A DNA stretch of 64,000 bases from Argyresthia goedartella. Lineage: Eukaryota > Arthropoda > Insecta > Lepidoptera > Argyresthiidae. The notes below the pieces were generated by a model. That model did not search any database. It saw nothing but the letters and a program-made list of their open reading frames with translations, and was not told where the DNA came from. Positions within the stretch are counted from its first letter, which is position 1; each line of letters opens with the position of its first letter. Below, piece after piece: positions 1 to 10,389 of the stretch. Location: the NCBI GenBank assembly GCA_949825045.1, contig OX463807.1, positions 41,436,749 through 41,500,748 on the forward strand. The letters are read 5' to 3'. The translations under genes were made by a program, and so were the position numbers.

Positions 1-1
1 T

Positions 2-956
2 AAGACAACAGAGGACCCAGGCTCTGGCAACATATGTTCTAGTATATTAGAAAACCCTAAGAATAAGGGAAGCTCACATGCTAAGTATATAAGCCTGGTT
101 CATCAGAATATTCAATGTATTAGAGGCAAAGATCTACAAATAGAGTTATTTTTAAATTGTAATAAAATTGACATTTTGTGCATAACAGAGCACTGGTTAA
201 CTATTAATGAAATTATGTTTAGCTTTAAAGATCACCAGGTTGGTAGTTCGTTCACCAGACTTAATTCAATACATGGTGGGGCATTAATCATACTAAACAA
301 TCATATGAAATTCAAGGAACGTAAGGACATTGTTTCCTTATCTGCTGAACGAGCTATAGAACTTGCAGCTGTGGAATTAGAACAGTTCATCGTTATATGT
401 GTCTATAGGCCACCCTTGAGCGACTTTGAAATGTTCGAGAAAATAATGGAATCCGTCCTAACTATTTTTTTTATTTATTTTTTTTTTTTTTTTATTTTGT
501 TTCAAATTTAATTTATAATCCGTCCTAACTATTTCATCACACAGTACGAAACGATTAATTATATGTGGTGACTTTAATGTTAATCTGTTAGAAAGAACTA
601 CTCTCAGCGTTAGATTGATAAATCTTTTCTCATCATTTAGGCTTAGCCATTTATTTATGGAGCCAACAAGAGTGACTGCTACTAGTGCTACATGCATTTA
701 CAACATTTTTACTGATGTTATTCCAATCAGTAAAAGTGTTATCAGTGAATTGGATTCAGATTATTTAGGTCAATTATTTCAATTTGATTCTATTAGAGAA
801 CCTGTCATTAAAAAGAAAATTTCGTTTGTGCCAATAACTGCTGACCGGTTAGAAAGAATGAGATACTCTTTAGCCCAGGAACTACCGTTTTTGGCTGCTG
901 AACAGTCTCCTAATATAATGTATAACTTATTCTTTGAAACCTTTATGAAACAGTAA
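2..956 (+). pseudogene. Endonuclease (AP/EEP) domain of the non-LTR element
   Basis: Cuts target DNA to prime reverse transcription. Visible motifs are HQNI near base 110, the catalytic-glutamate motif ITEHW near 180, and GDFN near 570, in the usual order for the exonuclease-endonuclease-phosphatase fold. The frame is open from the window edge to about 450, is broken by a 49-bp insertion flanked by an 18-bp duplication (450-467 and 517-534), and resumes in frame if the insertion is ignored. It then meets a lone TAA at 954-956 after a Lys-Gln pair, beyond which the same frame continues into the reverse transcriptase. Translation from this copy would therefore fail. Confidence 0.8.
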
Positions 957-983
957 GGCGCGATATTCACTTCAAAATCGGTT

Positions 984-2984
984 GTGGTTAGTGGTTCAAA
1001 CGACTTTAGTACGTGGGCTACTGCAGAGTTGCATAAACGCAGGCAAGCATTGTATGCATTGTATGAGGAACGACGGTTCAACATGAGTGACGAATTTAAA
1101 GAACAAGTCAAACAGTTCTCCAAACAATTTAAATTAGACTGTCATACAGCTAAACGTAATTTTCTGAGTAGTAAAATTAAGAATAGTTCCGATGTTATAA
1201 AAACGACTTGGAAAATAATTAATGAGGAGGCCGGTCGTAGTAAAAAAGCGAGTCACGATTACGAACTAAAAATCAATGGACAGCTTACGAGTTCTAGCTT
1301 AGAAGTTGCAACTGAATTTGAATCGTTTTTTACTAATGCACCGGCTTCCACGACTAAGTATTTAAATTCGACACCTTTGTCTGCTGTTGCAATATTAAAA
1401 GATAATGTCTCAGAGTGTGCTTCATACTTGAATTTTAAGCACGTCACAAGTTCAGATGTCGCAAAGGCATTTAAATTGATAAATGTTAAGAAAACGAATG
1501 ATCTTTGGGGACTCTCTGTTCACGTCGTTAAATCCCTGATTGAATTAATTGCACCTGACCTAGCGGTCATTTTCAACAATTGTATAGACTGCGGTGAATT
1601 TCCTGATTTAATGAAACAAAGTAAGATAATTCCCCTCTTCAAAGCAGGTAGTACTCAAGACCCCACCAATTTCAGACCTATATCAATACTACCAACTTTT
1701 AGTAAAATTTTTGAGAAATTAATCTTATCACAGCTATTACATCATTTTGAATCAAATAAGCTAATGCATAACAAACAGTTTGGATTCACTCGCGGTCGTT
1801 CAACAACAGATGCCGGAATTCAGTTCATTGAAAGTATTTTTGATGCCTGGGAAGAGTCACAAGATGCCCTAGGCATTTTTTGTGACTTATCTAAGGCTTT
1901 TTATTGCGTTTGTCATGAAACATTGATCAGGAAATTACATCATTATGGAGTTAGAGACACGTCATTGAATTTGTTAAAATCTTATCTGAACGGAAGAATA
2001 CAAAGGGTAGACGTAAACGGAGAACGATCACCAGGATCATTGGTTTCTTTGGGCGTGCCACAGGGCTCAATATTGGGACCCTTCCTATTCCTCATCTATA
2101 TAAACGACTTACCCTATCTAGGAAGGGACTGTCATGATATGGTACTGTTTGCTGATGACACCTCACTTATTTTTAAAACAAAGCGAAACCAACACGCTAA
2201 TGATGATCACGTGAACAATACCATATCAAGAGTGGTAAATTGGTTTAATGTTAATAATTTGCTATTAAATGAGAAAAAGACTAAATGTGTTAAGTTTCTT
2301 ACTACTAACGTTAAAAATAATCAGACATGTATAACAATTAAAAATGAGGAATTGGAATTGTTAACCAGCACAGTGTTTCTAGGTATAACGTTGGATTCCA
2401 AACTCCAATGGGGTCCACATATTGATAAGCTATCGAACAGACTGAGCTCTGCAGCTTTTGCATGCAGGAAAATCCGTCACTTGACAGATTTAAAAACAGC
2501 CAGATTAGTTTATTTTAGTTATTTTCATAGTATTATGTCCTACGGTATTCTGCTCTGGGGCAGTGCTGCTGACATAAATACTATTTTTGTGCTGCAGAAG
2601 CGGGCTGTTCGTGCGATTTATAAAATGAATAATAGAGATTCCCTTAGAAATAAGTTTAAAGAAGTAAATATATTGACAGTCCATAGTCAATATATTTACG
2701 AGAATATTATGTATGTCCATAAGAACATTGTTAACTTTCGAAGAAACTGTGATATACATAACTTTAATACTAGAAACAAGGACAAACTTGCAGTGCCCAC
2801 TACTTGGCTCCATAAAATAAAAAACTCGTTCAAGGGTAATTGTGTAAGATTTTACAATAAACTCCCAATCACTTTGACAGATCTAACAATTAATAAGTTC
2901 AAGAAATACATCAAGCAAAGGCTTATTTCTAAAGCTTACTACAGTATTAAAGAGTACATAGACGATAAAAATGCTTGGGACTGA
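984..2984 (+). CDS. Reverse transcriptase of the non-LTR element (ORF2 C-terminal part)
   Basis: About 666 residues open in the same frame as the endonuclease upstream. RT motifs in order: a FRPISILPTFSKIFEKLI block (near base 1675), QFGFTRGRST, a DLSKAF block (1885), GVPQGSILGPFLF (about 2056-2090) and the catalytic LFADDTS (about 2144-2163). The C-terminal region contains LVYFSYFHSIMSYGILLWG and a NTRNKDKLAVPT block, typical of CR1/jockey-like elements; no RNase H domain is seen. The first possible codon in this segment is a GTG just after the TAA at 954, so the segment is really the second half of a longer ORF rather than an independent gene. Confidence 0.88.
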   Translation: MVSGSNDFSTWATAELHKRRQALYALYEERRFNMSDEFKEQVKQFSKQFKLDCHTAKRNFLSSKIKNSSDVIKTTWKIINEEAGRSKKASHDYELKINGQLTSSSLEVATEFESFFTNAPASTTKYLNSTPLSAVAILKDNVSECASYLNFKHVTSSDVAKAFKLINVKKTNDLWGLSVHVVKSLIELIAPDLAVIFNNCIDCGEFPDLMKQSKIIPLFKAGSTQDPTNFRPISILPTFSKIFEKLILSQLLHHFESNKLMHNKQFGFTRGRSTTDAGIQFIESIFDAWEESQDALGIFCDLSKAFYCVCHETLIRKLHHYGVRDTSLNLLKSYLNGRIQRVDVNGERSPGSLVSLGVPQGSILGPFLFLIYINDLPYLGRDCHDMVLFADDTSLIFKTKRNQHANDDHVNNTISRVVNWFNVNNLLLNEKKTKCVKFLTTNVKNNQTCITIKNEELELLTSTVFLGITLDSKLQWGPHIDKLSNRLSSAAFACRKIRHLTDLKTARLVYFSYFHSIMSYGILLWGSAADINTIFVLQKRAVRAIYKMNNRDSLRNKFKEVNILTVHSQYIYENIMYVHKNIVNFRRNCDIHNFNTRNKDKLAVPTTWLHKIKNSFKGNCVRFYNKLPITLTDLTINKFKKYIKQRLISKAYYSIKEYIDDKNAWD

Positions 2985-3358
2985 ATTGTTCTAATTAATT
3001 GTGAGCATCCTCACTGCCAGAGTTTCTTTTACTGGACACTTGGAGGCCTTTTACACCTCCAAAGATTAATTTAATTATACAACTCTTGACTGTGGGGACC
3101 ATTTACATCTCCTATCATCATTGTATTATTCACTAAAGAGACTATACATCTCTGTTATTTATATTTTAATTATTTTATTATGACATTTGAGACTCTTTAC
3201 ATCTCTCAGAAACAATAATTAAGTACTTTTTTTTTCTGATAATATGATACAAATAATAATACCAAATGTTCTGTAAAAAATGAAATGAAATGACATGTTA
3301 AAGTGCCCTTGTGGCCTATTTACAGAATAAACGTTTTGAGTTTTGAGTTTTTTTTTTT
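2985..3358 (+). other. 3' UTR and tail of the non-LTR element
   Basis: Non-coding, AT-rich. It contains several 'gg..ttacatctc' like short repeats and the AATAAA at about 3326, and ends with TTTTGAG units followed by a T-run. The related fragment at 21400-22294 ends instead in TTTTGAAT units. Confidence 0.7.
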
Positions 3359-3629
3359 GAGTTAATCTGGCTCAACACAGACCTTGCTGTTAATAGTTTT
3401 GTAATTATTTATTCCTGCTTATTAATCATAACAATTAAATTTTTCATATTTGTATTCGTTAAGCACAACCTATTTTTAAAAGAGATCTAAAAATCAATCT
3501 GTGGGAGTTTCTACGCCCTTCTTCTCCCACAGTGGTCCAATGTAGAGAAGAGGCAAAAATGACGTTTGCTAAGTATATGTAAATATCTACAGTAATAAAT
3601 TACTTTGACTATTGACTATTGACTATTAA
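3359..3629 (+). mobile_element. 3'-end fragment of another non-LTR element
   Basis: Non-coding 3' UTR ending in three TTGACTA units (about 3608-3629). The stretch at about 3485-3565, with CAATCTGTGGG and CCAATGTAGAGAAGAGG, recurs in reverse complement at about 10430-10505, just beyond the minus-strand RT remnant there. That identifies it as the 3' end of the same family. Coding sequence is missing here, so the copy is strongly 5'-truncated. Confidence 0.65.
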
Positions 3630-3810
3630 GCCATACTCCACCACGCGGCGTCAGTGCGGGTTGATGGAGGCGTAGCGACCTTCAGCCTAACGTGTCATCC
3701 GTAACACTCAACGTTCGACGTACTGACACTAGACGTACATAGTAAGGATTTGAACCTGCATCTCCAGTGTCAGAAGCAATCATGAACTGACTTAGACCAT
3801 AGAGCTCTTA
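3630..3810 (-). repeat. SINE-like repeat, family C, copy 1
   Basis: Begins TAAGCCATACTCCACCACGC, shares the 'cagtgcgggttgatggag' and 'aacgtgtcatccg.aacact' blocks with 18253-18475, and ends with a reversed pol III B-box-like motif, GATTTGAACCTG. The reversed B box implies a tRNA-derived head on the minus strand. Only two copies are in the window. Confidence 0.6.
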
Positions 3811-3877
3811 TTAACATTTAAATATATATACTATAAATAATTTGTTTAAATATATTGAAATATATTTAAACTATATA

Positions 3878-4420
3878 TGTTCACGCTTCTCAGTACCTAA
3901 TGACCTCGTAGGGGCCCATGAGCTACGAGGTAGCGTGACGATCAGGTGCCAAGAAGTGATGAACGTCGGCGATTCACCGAGCTGAAGTTATGTGGGGTAG
4001 ATCTAACCTGGTCTGTGCTTCGGTCCCGTCAACTGTCTCTCTGCAAGGCCCGGGTGCACCCTAGGCTCTTCTTGGTAGACAGGTTCTTCAGCCAACCAGG
4101 TATGACTGGCGGGCCAGCTTCAATGAGCACAGTGTTCCAACACAGGTTATGTTCAACGTGGTAAATACAAATCGGGCACGAAAATCCGAACTTTATCTGG
4201 TTCGAGAGACAACGGCACACTCAGCTATATTAACAATCCTGAGGGAATCCCGAATACATTCCAGATGCCCTGCGATTTAATTTCAACCCCTAACCAAAAC
4301 GCGTTTACATTGCGAGGGCTTTGGTCTGTCAGTTGTCAAAACTGCCTGATTGACAGCTAACGTCAAAATTAAAATGACCGTTCAGAAACCATCGATCGAA
4401 TATCGATTTGGAATCGAACA
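3878..4420 (-). repeat. 3' LTR of the BEL/Pao element
   Basis: Starts TGTTCACGC and ends GAACA on the plus strand. It aligns over its whole length with 9050-9597. By hand I count roughly 20 substitutions and several small indels, including a 4-nt gap near 4032. Confidence 0.9.
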
Positions 4421-4452
4421 ATCACCCGCCCGGACACGCACCCACCTGTCCC

Positions 4453-6297
4453 CTAATCTACGGGCAGCCAAAACAACGTTGCTACCGCTCGTTTTAGAAC
4501 CGAGCCTCCTACTAGAACCTCTGCAGATCGGGGGGTCCCGTCCTTGCCAGGGAACAAGTTAACAATGCGCCCCCTGCGCCAACGTAGTGGCGGTAGGTTA
4601 GCATCCTTAACCAGAACGAGGTCACCAACACTAGGGGGGCTAGTTTTGTCAGTCCACTTAAGGCGCTGTTGTAAGATATGCAGATACTCGAGCGACCAAC
4701 GCTTCCAGAAATTCTGAGTAAACTGCTGCAACATCTGATACCTTGACAACCGATACAATTTCACTCCCTCGAAGGGGTGCTCGGGCAACGCGTTAAGTGG
4801 CTGTCCTATCAAGAAATGGCCTGGGGTCAGAGCCTCCAGTTCATTTGGATCCGAGCTGAGCGGACACAACGGTCGCGAATTGAGGACGGCCTCGATCTTA
4901 CAAAACAATGTCGCGAGCTCCTCAAAAGTCAGCGCGGTCTGACCTACTATACGCCCTAAGTGCATCTTAGCTGACTTAACTACGGCCTCAAAAATCCGGG
5001 GGCAAATCGATGGGTTGAAGGTCCACTGTATACCCCGACGGGCATCACAAAACCCGTGAAGGGTTGCCTTGTAATCCCCAGCAGGGACCAATTTCCTTGG
5101 CAGCGATACATTATTTATGTCCGATTGCGAGGTGAACATTCGCGTCCAATCAGTCAACGAATCACCTGAGAGGTGGGTGTCCCAGGTCAACTGAGCCGCC
5201 CATAGCCTTTGCATAAAACATTTGAGAGCAAAGGTGACTGGAGAAATCCATCTATTCGGGTCGAACGTTCTCGCAATCGTTGACAGTACTGACCGCTTCG
5301 TCCAGGCCTTCGGTGTTTCTAAAACCACCCGATAGGTAAACTCATCATGGACGGGCCGGTACTGAATTCCAAGCACTGACAACATGTTAGGGTTGTCAGG
5401 ATTCTCAAAAACGTGCGGGTCTTGTTGAAACTCATCTGGGAGACCAGCAATCAACTCAGGGGAGTTGGACATCCACTTGCGTAGTTCATAGCCGCCTCGT
5501 TCCAGCAATTGAATGAGCTCGTCACGTCGGTCCAGAGCTTCCTCTACACTGGCTGCCCCTGTGCAGACGTCATCGACGTACAAATCTTGCTCCAGGATAG
5601 CGGCGGCTCTAGGATAGCTCACACGGTCACGCGACGCCAAATCCCGCAGGGTACGCATCGCCAAATACGGGCTAGACCGTAACCCATACGTGTTCGTGTT
5701 TAACTCATAGACCTTGACTGGCTCGGCCGTGGACTTACGCCAAAGTATCAACTGATACCTTCTGTCAGCCGGATGAATTACCGTTTGCCTAAACATCATC
5801 CGAATGTCTGCGACAAATATAATCTGGTGTCTCCGAAAGCTCGTGAGAATATCCGAAATATCACGACTCAACTTGGGTCCCGAATGTAGACACTGATTCA
5901 GGGACATCCCGTTCGAGGTAGGTGCTGACCCATCAAAAACAACTCGAATCTTGCCGGTAGGGGTTCGCAGGACGGCATGGTGTGGAAGGAAACAATGATC
6001 CTCAGATCTCCAGTCCACACCCGATACCGTCATGTGTCCTAACGACTCATACTCCCTCATGAAATCGACGTATTTTTGTTTAAATACGGCGTCCCTTGAC
6101 ATCCTACGCTCCATCGACATCAATCTCGTCTCAGCCATCTTCCTAGATTCTCCTAGTGGCGGTCGATCGGCCCTGAGAGGCAGTCGAGTTACAAAACGAC
6201 CAGAACGAAGGCGACCAGTACTATTCTGGTAAAACAACTCGCACTCTTCTTCGTCTGCGTCGACTCGACGAACGGTGGGAGGTAGTATCCACAGCAA
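4453..6297 (-). pseudogene. BEL/Pao pol: reverse transcriptase fused in frame to integrase C-terminal tail
   Basis: 614 residues. The RT begins near residue 100, with RVVFDGSAPTSNG (about 118-130), VADIRMMF (162-169) and catalytic YVDD (240-243), all in Pao style. It continues to LHGFCDAR (413-420), where the RNase H fold starts, and then jumps without a stop to GIQWTFNP and VVKSAKMHL. Those are normally in the last part of the integrase, followed by the tail domain with LNSRPL, LTPGHFLIG and RWRRGRI. The junction is at about base 5037. The integrase catalytic residues are therefore absent. The ORF overlaps the protease ORF in a different frame at 6221-6297. Confidence 0.85.
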
Positions 6298-6745
6298 TCA
6301 ACCCGTCCGGCTGAAGAACTCGCCAATCCGACAACAGAAACCTACCCAGAACGTCTGCTCCCAGTAGCAGGTCGACCGGGGCTGGAGTGTCAAAATCGGG
6401 ATCCGCCAACTTGAGTCCTGATGTCAGGAATCGAACGGCCGGATTCAACTTCACCAAGGGGTGTCTGCCCATGACATGCGTCATTACTAAAGCTTGCACG
6501 GATGTTTTTGTCAAAATGTCATAACGTGGAGAGAACGTGATCACCGATTGACCAACTACATTCGTAACCGTAACATTCCCCACGCCCCGTATTGATTTAT
6601 TATACCTATTTACCTTGAGGCCCAACCATTTTGCTAAATCATTCGATACAATGCAGCCCTGAGCTCCAGAATCTAATAGGGCGCGAACGTATGTTGGGTT
6701 GTCCGCCAAATCCCAAACAAGCACAGAGGCGATCGGTAACACCAC
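6221..6745 (-). pseudogene. BEL/Pao aspartic protease region
   Basis: 174 residues with the retropepsin motif LLDSGAQGCIVS (residues 23-34) and a downstream DLLLGADVLGRFL block (about 129-141). This is the polyprotein protease that separates gag and pol products. It shares the gag frame but is cut off from it by TAG codons at 7009-7007 and 6790-6788, and its end runs into an arginine-rich tail where the RT frame takes over. The frame change at 6221-6297 could be a mutation or a remnant of programmed frameshifting; the two stops argue for decay. Confidence 0.75.
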
Positions 6746-7006
6746 CGTCTCCGGTTGGGGGGCAACAAATGGTTGGGCCGCAAATTCCTAGCGGGGGCCC
6801 CCGGGGTCCCACTCTGCCTGTAACCGATCAGGTATGCAGCTATACGCCAGAGGGTCCCACTGTACAAATGGCCCACGCGCCGGTTCCACTGCCACCCTAC
6901 GATTCCCCGTAAAGGGGGGTGGGCGTGAATTCAACCGTGGCCGCTCCATGAGCGGGGGGGACATCACATGTGACCGACGAGGACGAGGCGACGAGCGGGG
7001 CGACAA

Positions 7007-8503
7007 CTAAGGCGGCGTCCGAACCGCACCCGCATAGCTCGAAGGTGTCCCATGCCACCCGCCCGTTACGGCCTGCTCAACACACCCAATGTCCCGCTGA
7101 GTCGGATGCTGAGTCGCAACCGAAAACTCAGGGCCCCCCATGTAATGATCCTGAGTGCGGCCCTGCACCCTAGTACTGCCCTGTGCACGTGGGGACGTTG
7201 GCCCCTGAGTTGCGCTCCGAGTCGCAAACGAATTCTCAGGGCCCCATGCCGTGTCACCCTGGGTACGGCCCTGTGGTGGCTGTTGGCCGGACCGGTTCAT
7301 GCACAACAGATTGTTGTGGGGCCCACCACAATATCCGCACATTTGTGTGCGCGTGCAGTCCCTAGCCATGTGTGGCCCGAGGCACAGGAAACACCAGCTC
7401 CGCTGCTTGGCCATCCGGCGCCGTCCCTGAACCCTAAGTTCCCCGAACTTATTGCAATTGGCCACAGCATGGCCAATCTGCCTACAACATGGGCAGGTCT
7501 CACCATGTGGGGTCAATTCACTCACAGTCCCATACGACTGCCGGTTGGTGCGGTCCTTCCTCGTCGGAGGGCCCCTACTCACAGCGCTCCCGGCAGCTCT
7601 CTGTGGCTCCGAAGGATGGGTGACCGTCAACCCCAAATTTTCTGCCCGTCGAGCCTCCTCTTCCAAAAATCCGACCAAGTCGGAGAAGGCGGGCAGGTCC
7701 TCGGCCGACCTCCCGTGAGACTGTTCGAAACGAGTCTGCACGTCAGCGGGTAGGCGGGAAAGTACAATGTACAACAGTAGGTACGACCATTCACCAACCG
7801 GAAGTCCAAGATTCTCTAGAGCCTTGGTGACGGACAACAATGGGTTCAAAACCTCCGTCTGTATGGCCCCGACCTTGTTCACAACCGGGATGCTAAACAA
7901 ACGGTTCAGTTGGGCATCGGCCAACCTCCGTTTGTTGTGGTAACGTCTGACCAACAATTGCCTGGCCGTCTCATAGTTACCCTCCGTAACTGTCAAATGA
8001 GCGACCAGCTCCCTAGGCTCACCCCTCAATGCTGCCACCAGCTGAGCCATCTTGACAGACTTGGTAATGTCCGATCGCATGTGCACCAAACTGTCGAACA
8101 GATTGATGAAGCTCATCCATTCCCCGGAGACGCCGTCAAAAGTAGGCATAGTTATGGCAGGTAACCTGGACCCCGATCCCTGATGCGTCAGAGGTGCTTC
8201 AGTGTCACCATCATGGCTGGACTCACGCTGTCTACGTATGTCCGCAGCCTTCTGCGTGATAGCAGCTGCCATATCCATACATTGGTCGACATCCCCTATC
8301 AACCGTGACAGCCTGTCAGGTGCACAACCATCAACTGATTCCGCCTGCGCGGACAATTCGAGCACCCTATTGTAACGTTCCTTAACGTCCATAGACCGCT
8401 CCAGTACCACATCATGCCTATCTAAACGGTCTATCAGACCGTGTGCGGAGGAAAACCATCTGAGTTCCTTAGAAACAACCTTCTGGATTTCAGATAACGA
8501 CAT
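7007..8503 (-). CDS. BEL/Pao gag with three zinc knuckles
   Basis: 498 residues from an ATG at 8503. The N-terminal half is the usual coiled helical part. A Pao-type gag core follows (PTFDGVSGEWMSFINLFDSL, then LRGEPRELVAHL), then three CCHC-like knuckles (CPCCRQIGHAVANC about 337-350, CFLCLGPHMARDC, and CGYCGGPHNNLLC). The C-terminal 90 residues hold a two-unit repeat of about 36 residues with GRTQ and a GPE(N/F)S(F/V)AT core. The ORF ends at an amber codon (7009-7007); the frame continues beyond it to 6788, stops again, and leads into protease. This may be the only undamaged ORF of the element. Confidence 0.85.
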   Translation of the reverse strand: MSLSEIQKVVSKELRWFSSAHGLIDRLDRHDVVLERSMDVKERYNRVLELSAQAESVDGCAPDRLSRLIGDVDQCMDMAAAITQKAADIRRQRESSHDGDTEAPLTHQGSGSRLPAITMPTFDGVSGEWMSFINLFDSLVHMRSDITKSVKMAQLVAALRGEPRELVAHLTVTEGNYETARQLLVRRYHNKRRLADAQLNRLFSIPVVNKVGAIQTEVLNPLLSVTKALENLGLPVGEWSYLLLYIVLSRLPADVQTRFEQSHGRSAEDLPAFSDLVGFLEEEARRAENLGLTVTHPSEPQRAAGSAVSRGPPTRKDRTNRQSYGTVSELTPHGETCPCCRQIGHAVANCNKFGELRVQGRRRMAKQRSWCFLCLGPHMARDCTRTQMCGYCGGPHNNLLCMNRSGQQPPQGRTQGDTAWGPENSFATRSATQGPTSPRAQGSTRVQGRTQDHYMGGPEFSVATQHPTQRDIGCVEQAVTGGWHGTPSSYAGAVRTPP

Positions 8504-9049
8504 GATCGGAACGATACTTACTCACAATTTGCAGTAACTCAATTTTATTGGACCCTCCAGTCTATAACCCAAACGAGGGAACCCTAAACTATAACTTAAA
8601 CAATGTTGTTTTCCTTAAACAATAGGAACCGAGTTTTATATCTATATGAATTCTGTAAATAACAATTTAGTCTCCCTTTATCACTACAACACACACAGAT
8701 AGTCAATATTAGTTCAAGTTATAAATTGCTATAAACTGAAAACAATGTAATACCCTGCTATCAATAGATGTAACTACCTATGTTAACCAAAACATTCATT
8801 CAATAGCATTACTAGACCACTAATAGATTGACTAACTGGTAATTCAATGCAAATTTCAATTCAATATCTGTCTGTCTACTACCAGCAATAGACTTATAGC
8901 TTACAATACTACCAATCTATGTGGATATAGGAACAACAACCAAGTTACCTAATAACCGCCTATACCTACAGATTGATAGTCCCAAATCGTGCCTTCCTGG
9001 AGCCCTTGACGGCTGCAAATCTCAGGAAGCCACGCTCTAGCTACCAAAA
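8504..9049 (-). other. Untranslated leader of the BEL/Pao element
   Basis: About 545 bases between the 5' LTR and the gag ATG. No ORF or repeat is seen. The LTR-proximal end, read on the minus strand, carries the primer-binding-like site TGGTAGCTAGAGCGTGG. I could not match it to a specific tRNA with confidence. Confidence 0.6.
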
Positions 9050-9597
9050 TGTTCAGGCTTCTCAGCACCTAATGACCTCGTAGGGGCCCATCAGCTACGA
9101 GGTAGCGTGACGATCAGGTGCCAAGAAGTGATGAACGTCGGCGATTCACCGAGCTAAAGTTATGTGGGGTAGATCTAACCTGGTCTGTGCTTCGGACCCG
9201 TCAACCTCCTGTCTCTCTGCAAGGCCCGGGCGCGCCCTAGGCTCTTCTTGGTAGACAAGTTCTTCAGCCAACCAGGTATGACTGGCGGGCCATCGTCAAT
9301 GTGCACAGTGGTCCAACACAGGTTATGTTCTACGTGGTAAATACAAATCGGGCACGAAAATCCGAACTTTATCTGGTTCGAGAGACAACGGCACACTCAG
9401 CTATATTAACAATCCTGAGGGAATCCCGAATACATTCCAGATGGCCTGCGATTTAATTTCAATACCCTAACCAAAACGCGTTTTCATTGCGAGGGCTGTC
9501 GTCTGTCAGTTGTCATAAACTGCCAGATTGACAGCTAACGTCAAATTAAAAAGACCGTTCAGAAACCATCGATCGAATATCGATTTGGAATCGAACA
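9050..9597 (-). repeat. 5' LTR of the BEL/Pao element
   Basis: 548 bp, TGTTCAGGC to CGAACA on the plus strand, paired with 3878-4420. Confidence 0.9.
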
Positions 9598-10389
9598 ATA
9601 TATATTATTGCAATATTTGATTACTGTGATTCTAGACTCCATCTAATAAATCTTAGATACGAATCTTTAAAAAAAAACGAGAAAATCGAGTTTTATTAAC
9701 TTCCAAAATAAGAAAAAATGTCACGAGTCCGGGGGAAGGGGGGGTTGAGCCAAATCTCACGAAATCTGCCTTTGGTCAGAAAATCGACAAAAAGGTCTCA
9801 CGTAACCAATAGTGATTAGGAACGGTAATAAGGAGAAGGAGAGAGTGAAGGCAATCACTTCAAGCTTGGCTTAATAGCTCTTCAATATTTTACAAATATC
9901 TTCAAGCATATAGCCTATATCCAGCGTTTCTGTATCAGGTACCTAGAGATATTATTTAGTGTGTCTATAAATTAACCTAAACTAAACTAAACTAAATAGG
10001 TACATTTTTATGGTTCCTTATTTCAATCTAACAGTTGTATCTTTGTTTTCTTTCAATCAATGAATTTATAAAAAGGTATTTTTGCAAAAATCTAAGCTTT
10101 TGTCGTCTCTTAATGGAAGTCAGAGTGGGATTAAGGCGAAACATTAGTGCTGAAATAGCCTCTTGTTGCGCAAGTTACGCAAAATGGGATTATTAAAGCA
10201 GTTGTTTTATTAATTATACTAGTGACTGTCAGCTTGCATTCGTGAACGTATCAACGTAATTTGATTATTTTTACTCGAAATAAATGTCTATCCGAAGTTA
10301 TCACGAAATCTGTTTATCACAATAAAAAAAATACAATTTCGCACCGGATTTAAACATTTGTTATGTTTGTTGGTTATTTAATCGATTTT
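9598..10389. other. No gene seen
   Basis: AT-rich sequence with a G-run near 9730-9745 and a short ACTAA tandem at about 9975-9995. I see no coding or structured feature. Confidence 0.5.

Larger units (their letters stand above)
1..3358 (+). mobile_element. Non-LTR retrotransposon, Daphne/CR1-like, near complete
   Basis: Encodes an AP-type endonuclease followed by a reverse transcriptase and ends in a 3' UTR with AATAAA and a short TTTTGAG tandem tail at about 3330-3350. The element enters from the left edge: the frame is open from base 2. Three lesions are visible: a 49-bp insertion at 468-516, a single in-frame TAA at 954-956, and no start codon in view. It shares its C-terminal protein region with the fragment at 21400-22294, so both belong to one family. 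The Daphne/CR1 assignment rests on the RT and C-terminal sequence style and the microsatellite tail; it is an inference, not a phylogeny. Confidence 0.85.
3878..9597 (-). mobile_element. BEL/Pao LTR retrotransposon, both LTRs present, internally deleted
   Basis: Two directly repeated LTRs (3878-4420 and 9050-9597) enclose gag, protease and reverse transcriptase ORFs on the minus strand. The 5-bp ATATA flanks at 3873-3877 and 9598-9602 are consistent with a target duplication, although they are AT-rich and so weak on their own. On the minus strand a TGGTAGCTAGAGCGTGG primer-binding-like site starts 3 nt inside the right LTR, and a G-rich polypurine-like tract abuts the left one. The element is about 5.7 kb long. 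An in-frame deletion near 5037 removes most of RNase H and the integrase core, there are two amber stops in the gag-protease frame, and the LTRs have diverged, so it is a dead, fairly old copy. Confidence 0.92.

Noticed and set aside
3946..4220. Short ORFs in both strands near 4000 and again at 9175-9396
   Set aside because: They lie in the two LTR copies of the BEL/Pao element and are not genes.
7052..7753. 233-codon plus-strand ORF
   Set aside because: It lies opposite the gag ORF; GC-rich gag codons leave the antisense frame open by chance.
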